The notes under the pieces are model-generated. The model saw only the letters and a program-made list of their open reading frames with translations. It did no database searches and was not told where the DNA came from. A stretch of DNA of 64,000 nt from positions 98,089-162,088 of the forward strand of contig SDOX01000119.1 of the NCBI GenBank assembly GCA_004565275.1, written 5' to 3'. Of the stretch, positions 50,425 through 61,100 are shown in pieces; the first letter of the stretch is position 1; each line of letters begins with the position of its first letter. The position numbers were made by a program, and so were the translations under genes. The DNA comes from Nannochloropsis salina CCMP1776. Its lineage: Eukaryota; Sar; Eustigmatophyceae; Eustigmatales; Monodopsidaceae.

Positions 50425-52650
50425 ATGACAACTCCTGCTGCACAGCATTATGTCTCAGGCTCGGTGGCGATGGGAACGGATTCTGGAAATGCTGCTCGCA
50501 CAGACGAGCCGGAGGATGCTGTCGATCCTTCTCTGCTCATTGCAACCAAGCTTACCCCTGTCAAGCGGCCATTCCAAACAGAAAAGACTTTCTCAAAAGA
50601 TACAGAGAAACGCGCACGCGTGAATGCACTGGAAGACGTAGAAGATGTCCCCAGCAACCAATCCACAAATCGAATTATCAACAGTGTGGAGCCACTACCC
50701 CGGCGCCAATTGATTCTGACTCTTGATAGGAGCGAGGAACCAAAATATTCGCAAGAGACAAATCAACCCCATGATTTCGATTCCCGTACAGAAGACCAAG
50801 AAGATATGGACGTGTCTCCATCGGATCCCGCGACAACTATGCCTCTACATGATCCCGTGTACCCTGAACCTTCTTCTGTAGATAGAAGAGCACCTTCCCC
50901 AACAAGAACTAGCGAAAATACCGAGATTTGTGAAACTATACAAAACTTTTCGTCTCAAACAAGAGAAGATGCTTTGTGCTCCAGGTCTAGTGACGCTGGC
51001 ACGAAAAGCGCGTCGCCGAAGCCACGTCCCCCATCTCCTCCCTCCATGTACACATGCCCATTGTGCTTGTCCCTGCTTGTTCGGCCCATCACTTTAGAAT
51101 GTGGCGCGTCACTATGTGAATCCTGTGCCGCCCGGGCGCTTCATCATGCTTGGATCACCGAACAGAAGCCCCTGGCACCCTGCCCGGTCTTCGGTCAGAG
51201 ATGCACCCCCTTGACCCGGCTGCCTCGCCTGAATGTCCTCTTACACAACACTTTGTCCGAGATGTACCCACAAGAGTACCGAACTCGCTTGTCAGAAGTT
51301 AGTACTCCTGCATCGAAGAATATGCTTGCAAAGATACAAGCGCGGTCGGCGCGCCTGGTCCGTCTGAGCCGTCGTAGGCGAGAGCATAGACTCGGCATGG
51401 ACAGGGCTGTAGGTCCTGTCTTCTTTCCCTCGGCATTCCATCTTCCTCCCATTCGCGGCCTGGGGGAGAGGGAAGAGGCAAGTGGCACAGAGTGGGATGA
51501 AATTCACCGAGAAAATCGCACGGCCCGGGGGGGAAGACGGCATTGGCGCATACCAGGGCACTTTCATCTTGGGGAGGCCGGGGAGGACATAGACGCAGCA
51601 GATGGAATTTTTACCTCCTTTCACGCGGACCGAGAGGCGCTCAGATTTTTGAACCACCTTCGCTTCTCGCTTCCATTCGTCTTGGCTGTCCTCATCTTCC
51701 TACCCAACGTTCCTGCTCAAGGCCGAAGCGCGGCCCTGGCCAGAAACGGTTACGCCTTGCTTCTGGCATCCTCCGTCGGTTCCCACTGGACGCTGTGGGC
51801 GCTTGTCAGTGCCCTTTTTTCGCGAACTCCAGGAGGAGCTCACCTTGGATATTTCCACGAGCTACTCAAATTTCGACACCTACCCCAAGACTTGATGTTG
51901 CGCATCCGTCTGGCTCTTAGCTTTCACCCCGTCATGGGGTTTTGTTGCGTGTGGATGATGCTAGCATCCGTGGCGGAGCTTGTAACAATCTGGTGCCGGC
52001 TGACGGTGACTCGACTAAGACTGCGCCAGGAGCTACAGAACGTCGAAGAAGAGGAGGCCGAGGTACAGCCGAGGGCCCCTCACGGTCCTGGGCGGGAAGA
52101 AGGCGAGGGAGAGGGGCGACACGAAAATCAAGGGAATGCACGGGCGTCGACCGGATGGTGGGTGGCCACGGAGCTCCTGATTTTGCTCGGCGCTCTCTTG
52201 TGGTACGAAGTCATCAGCCTGGCCTCCTATCGGTTCTTGCAGCTCGCCCTTGAGCATGCCGGGCCTCGCTCCTTGCAAGCGCTCGTCGACCCGCGAACCC
52301 ACGATATTTACAGCCTGACCTGGTATTTGGGGGTTTTCTCACGCATCGTATTGGGTCCTTTCCTCCCGCTGCCCAACCTTGAAGAGCAGTGCAAGCGGCT
52401 CCGGGCCGTACAAGGAAAGCCGGCTTGGAGGACGATTCTCTTTGATCCGCGGATCACTCTGCTGCATGCCCACAGCGGACTTGAAGTCCGATTGTTGAAT
52501 CTGTTGCTGACCTGGGCGAAAGAAAAAGTTCTGGGCAGGGAGGCTTGGTGGCGAGAGGAGACCGAGTCGGAAAACGGAGAGGAGGTTCCCACCCCGCGGG
52601 CGCCGCGCTCTAGCGTCCCTCGTACAAGAGGAAATGAGGAGAGGGCGTAG
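50425..52650 (+). CDS. Multi-pass membrane protein with degenerate RING-like finger
   Basis: Possible membrane-anchored ubiquitin ligase. 741 residues from the ATG at 50425; an in-frame ATG at 50221 would add 68 residues. After a long disordered Ser/Glu-rich region, a finger starts YTCPLCLSLLVRPITLECGA and continues SLCESCAARAL ... CPVFGQRC. Cys spacing follows RING, but the His of the usual CGHxFC is Ala (CGASLC), so zinc binding or E2 recruitment may be altered. The C-terminal half has at least four hydrophobic segments: FVLAVLIFLP, ALLLASSVGSHWTLWALVSA, MGFCCVWMMLASVAELVTIW and VATELLILLGALLWYEVISL. No whole-protein family is recognised. Confidence 0.65.
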   Translation: MTTPAAQHYVSGSVAMGTDSGNAARTDEPEDAVDPSLLIATKLTPVKRPFQTEKTFSKDTEKRARVNALEDVEDVPSNQSTNRIINSVEPLPRRQLILTLDRSEEPKYSQETNQPHDFDSRTEDQEDMDVSPSDPATTMPLHDPVYPEPSSVDRRAPSPTRTSENTEICETIQNFSSQTREDALCSRSSDAGTKSASPKPRPPSPPSMYTCPLCLSLLVRPITLECGASLCESCAARALHHAWITEQKPLAPCPVFGQRCTPLTRLPRLNVLLHNTLSEMYPQEYRTRLSEVSTPASKNMLAKIQARSARLVRLSRRRREHRLGMDRAVGPVFFPSAFHLPPIRGLGEREEASGTEWDEIHRENRTARGGRRHWRIPGHFHLGEAGEDIDAADGIFTSFHADREALRFLNHLRFSLPFVLAVLIFLPNVPAQGRSAALARNGYALLLASSVGSHWTLWALVSALFSRTPGGAHLGYFHELLKFRHLPQDLMLRIRLALSFHPVMGFCCVWMMLASVAELVTIWCRLTVTRLRLRQELQNVEEEEAEVQPRAPHGPGREEGEGEGRHENQGNARASTGWWVATELLILLGALLWYEVISLASYRFLQLALEHAGPRSLQALVDPRTHDIYSLTWYLGVFSRIVLGPFLPLPNLEEQCKRLRAVQGKPAWRTILFDPRITLLHAHSGLEVRLLNLLLTWAKEKVLGREAWWREETESENGEEVPTPRAPRSSVPRTRGNEERA

Positions 52651-52978
52651 AACTTGGGAGGGAGTGCAAGGGGAGCCACGATTAGTGGAGGGATAATCGA
52701 CTTAGGCAACAATCAACCTTCGGCTTCGAGGCGGCAAGAGCCTGTTCTACCAGGGGCGTCGTAATAGATAAATAGAGAGACGACGACCCTGCTGACCGCT
52801 TCAGGACAGGATTCCAATAAGCCAGCTCTGATCATATCGGGAATGAAATCAAGATTACCTGATGACAAATATTGTGCTGTGAAAGGAAAATCCAGCATCG
52901 CAATGGCTTCGTCAAAATCTTCGATTTATTTATAGCACGTTCAGACCTACACCCCTTCCTTCATTCAGTACTTTTGAT
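52651..52978. other. Convergent intergenic spacer
   Basis: About 330 bases between the ends of the RING-like and DUF819 genes. Nothing recognised. Confidence 0.6.
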
Positions 52979-54571
52979 TCATTTTGCCAAGAATTTAAAG
53001 AGAGCCACCCCTATGAAAGTGGCTACAGCGTAACCAGCTGTCCCCGTCGCCGCCGCCGACAGCACCAGATCGGCGCGGCCCATGGAGCCAGCCATCGCCG
53101 CTGCGGTCGCAGGGCCACCCACATTCGCATTGGAGGCTATCACCGCCTCATCCACGCTTATTCGGGCGGGCCAGGGGACAAATCGATTGTAGACACGGAT
53201 TCCAAGCATGGTGGTGAGTAAGTGGACGAGCAGGCTGACACTCATGAGGGTAACGATCACTGGTCCCGACTCGGCCAAGTGCATCAGCGACGCACCCGCT
53301 CCAATGGCCGCGAAGAAGAGACTGAAGAGAAAAGACGACATAGCCCCCACTGGTAGGGCAAGACGGAGGAAGCATCGGGGAGCAAGACGTCTAATTAGGC
53401 CGTAGACGCCAGCAGACAGAGCGGTAATGGCTCCTGCCGCCGCTCCTGGCACACCTAATTCCCGTTCAACAAACTGACCGCCTTCCCCGACCATGAGAGC
53501 GAGGAGTAATGCAAATATGGCGGGCAATAAAGTGTCCGAGACAGCAGGTTTTAGAGTAGTATGAGGGGACGCATTTCGTGCATGGAGCGCCAACGGTCGA
53601 GTTTCTGTGGCCTCACGACATTGTCTTGTTTCGTTGGACGAAATCGAAGATGAGGGCGTAAACGCCGCGACTGATACTTTCAAAGATGTTTGGTCAGTAT
53701 CACTACGATATATAAACGCTGCTGTCCCTGTCGGGTTTCTCTGAATGCCGAAAAGCGCCGCGAAATGCAGTGCCATCAAGAATATGTCTGCCCCAGCCAC
53801 TGCACCTAGCAAGCCTTGCCCCTCCCGGTCAAGACCCACGCTACGGGCTACTTGGAAAAAATTTATGGAGCCACCGATGTGGGTGGTGGCAATTGAGGCG
53901 ACGATTTTTGCCAGGACCGGCTTGGGAAACTGGTCTTGGAAACGGGAGGCACAGGTGAAGGCTAGAAGACCACCAATCACCGCGCCACAGGCTCCGAAGA
54001 CGTTTGCCAACAAAACTTTCCAAAGGGAAGATTCAGCCCACTTTTGATTCCTTTGAGGTACTGAAGTCAAAGAAGAAGAAGCGGCGGACTTGATCGAGGA
54101 GATGTTGTTCAACGAAATTAATTGATCTTGAGTGGTGCGCGAGGAGGAAGTGGGAGTACCGGCGGCAGCAACGGCAAGAAGGACAGAAAGAGAGAGCGAT
54201 GCTGGCAATACTTTACCCCAACAAGCATCATAAATTGGGGATTCCATCGGAATGAGGTTGATGTTGGATAACAGGGATTGCGACAAGAATGCAATGAGCG
54301 AAGCTCCCAAGGCTCGGCCAAGTTTCGTTTTGCTCTCCAGAAGCATCCCAAATAAGGAGGAGACAACAAGCGATATACCAGCAGTAAGCAAAGGTGTCGA
54401 TATTTGAAAATTCGACGTCAACATAGGTATAGCGGAGGTAATACGATGAGAATCCGAGACCAGCGCCATAGTTGCTCGTGGGGAGATGTAAGGGCGTGCG
54501 TGGAATTTGAAGCCGCTCCGTCCCTTTATTACAGGCAACACGAAAGAACAGCTCTTACTGAACGAAGGCAT
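52979..54571 (-). CDS. DUF819 (YjcL-like) multi-pass membrane protein
   Basis: Single exon, 530 residues, about 12 hydrophobic segments. It matches the DUF819 family of bacteria and plants: GKVLPASLSLSVLLAV, ANVFGACGAVIGGLLAF, KIVASIATTHIGGSINFFQV, LLALMVGEGGQF and the hallmark VDEAVIASNANVGGPATAAA. Function of the family is not established; an inner-envelope or plasma-membrane transporter is plausible. A polar Ser/Thr-rich insert of about 60 residues splits the two halves near residue 300. The basic N-terminal 35 residues (FKFHARPYISPRATM) could be an organelle-targeting leader, or translation may start at the Met that follows. Confidence 0.85.
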   Translation of the reverse strand: MPSFSKSCSFVLPVIKGRSGFKFHARPYISPRATMALVSDSHRITSAIPMLTSNFQISTPLLTAGISLVVSSLFGMLLESKTKLGRALGASLIAFLSQSLLSNINLIPMESPIYDACWGKVLPASLSLSVLLAVAAAGTPTSSSRTTQDQLISLNNISSIKSAASSSLTSVPQRNQKWAESSLWKVLLANVFGACGAVIGGLLAFTCASRFQDQFPKPVLAKIVASIATTHIGGSINFFQVARSVGLDREGQGLLGAVAGADIFLMALHFAALFGIQRNPTGTAAFIYRSDTDQTSLKVSVAAFTPSSSISSNETRQCREATETRPLALHARNASPHTTLKPAVSDTLLPAIFALLLALMVGEGGQFVERELGVPGAAAGAITALSAGVYGLIRRLAPRCFLRLALPVGAMSSFLFSLFFAAIGAGASLMHLAESGPVIVTLMSVSLLVHLLTTMLGIRVYNRFVPWPARISVDEAVIASNANVGGPATAAAMAGSMGRADLVLSAAATGTAGYAVATFIGVALFKFLAK

Positions 54572-55116
54572 ACCACTTGATAGCCTTCCTGTCTGGGGCA
54601 GAGCCTCGCGTCAGTTGTGGGGTTCGGTGGGAGTCGTGGTATCGTGTGACGTATCGCCGACCAAGAGCACTTCAAGGAAAAACCGTTGTTTGAGTTTTTG
54701 ATAATATGCACGAAGATGGAGAGTCGCGAACCAATAAGGTTGCCTCTCTCAAATTGGTGAACAGATAAAAAATAAGGGTCGTAAAGGAAGGGGTACCGAG
54801 ACGTCTCGACCGCCTCTACGATGGGAAGGAAAAATTCGCTCTGCACGATCTTTGCCGTAGACCTGAGCTTGCGGGGAGGTTAAAGCAAAATAAAAAGCAA
54901 GCGCAAAAGAAATGTGGCCGGACCTCTACAATACAAATGTCCCGACGAACTACCTCACTGTCCATATATATGTCTCTTTCGCCTCTCGACTGTATCACAT
55001 AACATGAAGTTCTTTGCTCTGTTTCTTTACACATGTTTACCTTCCGTGGCCATCATACAAACACGTCTGTACATCTTTTTTCGCTCTATCGTTCATGCAG
55101 CTCCCATGTCGCTTTT
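54572..55116. other. Intergenic spacer
   Basis: About 545 bases between the DUF819 start and the ATR stop, both on the minus strand. Nothing recognised. Confidence 0.6.
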
Positions 55117-58100
55117 CTACATCCAACTTTGCCAACCTATGTACATGCGCGCTAGATTTTCCAAAGCTGTCGCTTCTTGGATGAGTTTCTGCACTTGCCC
55201 TGGAATGGACAAGGGCAAAGCCACGTCCGACTGCTGCCGGTGCTGCTGCTGCTGCTGCTGCTGCTGCTTGCTTTTACTCCGCGCTGTCGTCGACGAGGAC
55301 GATCGGCGAGCAGGAACACGTAAATTGTAAATGCCACACAAACGCTCGTCGATCACAGAGAGGTGGGGGCCTGAGCGCATGTGGTCCCACCCGACGGTCG
55401 GGTCGGCCAAAAAGGGTTCCAGGACACTCAGCAGGGTCAGACGGTGCTCGCGCAAAACAGTCAGGGTGACCTCCATGACACGTCTAAAAGGGCCCTCATA
55501 CCCTACCACGCCCATGGCGTCCACCATGTTTGGAGTCAGACGGAAGGGGACCAGCTCCGGCCGAGCCAAAGTCAAGCCTTTGTCGAAGAGACAATCGAAA
55601 TCCACATGCACACACTCCCCTCGTGCGGTGTCGATCAAGATATTCTCGCCGTGCCGGTCCCCCAGACCCACGACATGCCCTATTGCCGACCACACGGCCG
55701 CCGACCGTGTGAATATGGTGCGTGCTTCCAACCATGCGGTGGGCTCGGCGAAGCGCTTAAAAAACCAACGATGCAGTGTGGGAGGGAAGAAGGGCAGCAC
55801 TTGGGAGCGAAACTCCCTGGCCATGGCCGTTGGGTCATCCTTATGACTGGCTTGCATTCCTTCGACAAGCCGTCTTAGGTCGCTAAAGCGGAGATATTTG
55901 GATTGTCTCTCAACCCCACGCACCGATTCGACGATGCAGCCGCGGAGACAGGCCGTGTCGGGGACCCATTCCATCAGGCCACACTCTTCGTTCAAGCATA
56001 CAACCGCATACGTCCGTAAACGCAACTTTCGCCGTCGGCCCTCTGCGTCCCGTTGCAAGAGCCGGTTCACTATCCCGTTGAACTCCATCATCCTGGCGTC
56101 CTTTCGTAGATCCCCGCTCCGTTCCTGCTTACACAGGAACGTCAATTGCTTTTCGCACGTCGTATACACGGTGATCTTCTTAGGCTTCGCTTTACTGTGA
56201 AGGACGTAGGCAGTGTCCCCAAACATTCGAATTTGCATCTGCGCATTTGGGAATGCATCATGATATGCATCCGGCATCAAGTATGTCCGCTGTGAGGCCG
56301 CGAAGGCCCCTCCCCCACCCCCACCCCCTCCTCCTCCTCCCGGTCCATTTCTCCCGGCATGCCTCTTTCCAGAGGCCCAGAGAGATCCAAATGCCCCCCC
56401 CGTGCTACTTCCTCTCCGATTTCTCGATGGCCTCGGCAGACTCACCGTCAAGGCCGCCTGGACGGGTACCAAGAAGGAGAGTAGATGCAGGCGTTTACCG
56501 ATGTGAATTTTCAAACGCTTGTCCGGCGGGGGTTCGCTGTTGTCGTTCGCGAGGGCCAAGAGTTCTGCAAAGAGCTTCTTCCCGTCTAGGAGCATGCGTG
56601 CAGCCTCCTCCGCGCCGGCGTCCAGTATTCGAGTGTGCGCCGACCGCAGGATCCTCTCCCCGGCTCGGCGCCGGAAGGAATCGCGGGAGAAAATTAGACC
56701 GGTGGTCGACCACATGGCTTGCTCCGGGTGCATCTCTAGGACCTTTACGATCGCCTCCAGGATCAACCCCTGTATTTCACTTCCCCCTACTCCTCCGGCT
56801 CCTACCGCCGCGCCATGGCTGCCGACTTGCGAGAGGAGTTGCGGCAAAGCCGTGTACCAGGCGCAGGAGACGACGTGTTGGGTGGCACGCCGGAAAACCA
56901 ACGAGCAATGCTGCAACAACTTGTCCATGGCGGTTACTCGCGCATTAGAAGGGGCGGTGCTGCGATTCCGGGTGCTGGTTCCAGAAGTACCTGCTCCACC
57001 CGCACGGGGAGCCGCCAAGTCGGCCATGTCGCCCACTTCGAAAGCGAGGGTCAGGAAGCGAGGGAGGGATTGAAAGATGTTGTCCAGACCGTGTTGCAAA
57101 CTGACGGCATAGTTTTCCAACGCTTGCCGATAATACGAGTGCAACAATTCATCTTCCGTTCCCAGCAGCAATTTTTCCTCCCTTTCCCTCCCCCTGCCTG
57201 CCCCACTCTCCCCCGATTCTCGTCCTTCCTCTCCACCGGCCCCTTCCCGGCTTCCCGCCTCCAAGGCTTTTTTTCGGGCCTCCAACAAGAAATCCGTGTA
57301 CTTTGCCAAAGCAAAAAAGGCAGCCTCGCTTTTCGGCCGCAGCTCCAAGGCTAATTTGTACCGATCCAGTACCTGTTGCCCGTGTTTCACCCCCGCTTGC
57401 ACCATCCAATCCGTCGCAAGCAGTAGCCGAGTCGCCGCCTGGCGTTTGACGTCCTCCCCGTGAAGGTGCGTGCCGTGTCGAACCGCGTCTGTCACTCGCC
57501 GGCGCAGCGTCGGGAGATCTACGTCGACGGGTTCCAGGAGCAACAAAGCCTCGTGAACCTTGCCCTGCGCATGCAACAGCTTCGCCTCCTCTACCAGCAA
57601 CGTCTCCCCCCCCAATCCCCAACACGCAGCGTGCCGAAGGGCGGACTCAGCAAGGCGGAAACGCCCCGCATCTTGCGCCTGCTCCGCGGTGGCGACCCAG
57701 TTTTCGACCATCAGTCCCTGGAAACGGGCCATTTGGAACAGGGTCCGACGAGCCGCCATCACGGGCGCACACTGCCTCACGGACGGCATCATTGCTGAGA
57801 GTCGACCCGCCCACTGCCAGTCCTCCAACAGCTTGCGGGCAGCCCTCTCGTCACACGGACCATCCTCAGTGCGTTCCTGGCATGTTTCTGATCCGGCGCT
57901 AAATAAAGAGGCCGGGCTCCCTACCTCCATGCCCCCGTGATCTCTCAAGCGACTCTTTCCTCGGTTCATACCCTGTCCAAGCTTAGGCGATGCTGTCTTC
58001 ATAAGCAGCTCGAACCCTTGCTCGAGCTCATGAAGGACATGGAGTCGAACCAAGGATGGATAGGCGCGTGGGTAACTTTCCACGGCCGCGGCCGAAAGGG

Positions 58101-61100
58101 CCGTCCTGGCCTCTGCTCGGGCTTCGCGCAAGGCATGCTCGAACACGTGCACACGTCGGCCCTCCATCGCTTGCAGGACACGTCCCAACGAGAGCTGAAA
58201 TCGCCCATCGACACTCTGCAGAGAATGGGAAACTGCTTCGATAGAGGGGGAAGTGGAGCTGGAGCCGGCAGTACGCAAGATCTCACGGAGGGCGGGCCAT
58301 TTTTGCAAGCGCCAGCAGGCCTCAGCTCCCAAAGGAAGGAGGTCTGCTTGCAGAGAAGGCTTGCGGGCAATCATCCCCAGGAACTGGTTCATTGCCGACT
58401 CATTGTGCTCCATCTCCAGAAGACTCTGCAATACCCCGCGCGACAATTCCACTTCCTCCCCCCCTCCATGCCCCCCTTCCCCTTCTTCCATATCCCGCCC
58501 CCCACCCTGCTCTAACTCCTGTAATGCCTGCTCGTACCCCTGAAGAGCGTTGCTCCATTCCTCTGCATGCTCATATTCTCTAATCCGCTGCCTCACGGTC
58601 GTCGTCGTTGGTCGTCGCGCCTTTCGCCGCGCCGCCGCCAAGCCTGTCAAGCTGTCAGGCTCGTCCAAGCATGCCAAGATCTTCTGGAAAAGGTCGATCT
58701 CCTCCGAGTTGAGGACAGGCAGAGTGTTGTTAGCCCCATCTGTGGCCGTGGGACTGGCGCACAGCATGGTCCCGTCCATTTCTATGCCACCTCCGCCCAT
58801 CGACGACTCGATCGAGAACGCCTCCGGCGGCCCTCCTTCTAGCCCGCTCTCCCGCCCCCCGTCCGCCCTTGGTCCTTTCCGAACATGGCTTTCCAGATGC
58901 TTCAATGCTCGTGAGTGGGCACCGATCCTCATGGAGGCCTTCACCAAGACCATCTCTGGAATTGCGCGCAGGAGCTCCTGGAGTTTTTTTTGCAGATGTG
59001 CCTCCCAGATGCCCATCTTTCCGCGACTTGCCGTATCTCCTTCGTCATCCATGCTACTGCATGTGCTCGGAATGTTGTCGGCGCCCGCACCCGATGGAAG
59101 TAGGGACGGATCTACTGGCTGATTGCACCATTCGGTTACAGTGTCCAGCAGTGAGAGGATTGCTTGGGTAGCCACATGGTCATCTGAATCGGCTCGCCGT
59201 CGCAAACCCGCTTCCCCATATCTCTCTTCCGACTTTCCATTATCTTCACCTCTCATGGTTCGACTGAGCACGCTGAGGATTTCTCTGACAACAAGTTCCT
59301 TTTCCTCTTTGTCGCCATAGCACCACGTCTCCGCCACCAGGTAGGGAAGGAGGAAGTGAGGAATGGCGTGATTGAGGCGGACCAGGCCTCGCACCTTGTA
59401 CATGACATCCGCAAAGGGCCCAACGGCTCGCTCAAGCAGATAGCGAACCATTTGACTCACACACTTCTCGAAATTGCCACCACCCGCGTTCAAAAAAGGA
59501 GGGCCCTTTGGCTGAATGGAGCGGGAAACGACGTAGTTGGTAGACCAGTAGGGCAAGACGATGTCCAGCATGCCCCGGGCCGTCAGGGCGTCTTGCAGCC
59601 ATTCCGGCATTCGATCCCTCTCCTTTGCGTCGTACGTGGATCCACCTCGCTCTTCTAGATCCTCACCCTGTCCTTCCTCTCCTCTTCCCTTTCGCGAGTC
59701 GGATTGTCGCGGCTGCAAAGCCAGCTCCTTGTTCCCTTCGCGTCCTGAACATGCCCCTGTCTTTCGTTGCCCGTTCTCCTCCAAGTCTACCCCTCTTTCG
59801 TGTGCCGCCTCTTCTTCCGCGCCCGTGGTTTTGAGACGTTCCATGCCTCGGCTGTAAAGGAGGTGAAGGAGTTCTTGCACAGCGTATGGAAACCTTAAGG
59901 AGGAATGAAAGCGGAAATGCGGTCAGCAAGAAGTCAAAGGCATTAATTCATACATTTTGTGCAGATTCATATCCCTTGGACCATTTGAAGATCTACGCAT
60001 CCCTCCAAGCCTACTTTATGCCTCCCTTCCCCTCGATTCTCTTTCGTTCCACACCTGTCCTTGTCCGCCGTGGCTGCTCGTAGTTTGGGTACGAGCATAT
60101 GCTCCAAGAGCTCAAGCGCCATCTTCGAGTCGTTGGTGTGCCAGGGCGCAAGCAGGGGCGCAGAAGATGGAGTAGACGAGGTAGAGACGGAAGTGGAGTA
60201 TGAGGAACTTGTCAGCGCTGCACTCCGAGCGGCCCTATTATCGAAAAGTGAAATGCTTACACGCGCAGGATCGATAGCTCCAAGCTCGCCCAAGCAGGCA
60301 CAGACAATCTGTGAGACATCTTCGATACTTTCCTCCGCGGAAAGCCGCAAGAGGACCTAGGAGGCAACGGAGATTAAAAATAAGATGTTACGTCCAGAAA
60401 GAACCGGCTATGGCAAAGAGAGAAAGGAGGACAAGCAAGCAAGCTGCAAAGGCGTATAAAATGATACGATCCTCTCCCTAGCCAGGATTGGTTCACACTC
60501 TTACTGACCGTGAGCAGCTCTGACACGACGTCCTCGGCGGCCGTGTCATTCGCTCCGAGAATCAAGTCGCAAACCTGTTGTCGGCTCTCTCGGAGCATTG
60601 CCCGAAGCTGCCGCAAAGTTGCGTAACGGACTTCCCAAGAATGATGGTTGAGAAGGACCACCAGACGACGTAAATGGGCTGTAGTCTGGCTGGGGGGGGG
60701 CAAGGCGTCGAGGAAAACCTGCCGAGCCTCGGCGAGCTCGGGCAGCTGGTACGGAAGGAAAGGTATACTGGGAAATGCCACTCGAAGAGACGCCTGACGA
60801 TCGACGATCAGCCAATTGAGGAGCTGGATGAGTGCGGTACGCCCGTGCGAGTTGGGGGAAAGGGGGGCCTGAAGGAAAGGGAAGGAGCGTCCTTCCTCCC
60901 ACTGACAATGTGGGTCCAACCTCCGGACTTCAGCCCTGTCCCTGTCGCCACAATACCAAGCCGTGTCCCCCGCCCACTCGGAGACCGGTAGGATAGACGG
61001 GAGGACGTTCATGACCAACACCGCCATGTTCGCCTTCAGGACCGTGTCGGGTAGAGAGCGCACAAACGTAGACATGACATGGCAGGCCATTTCCTTCACC

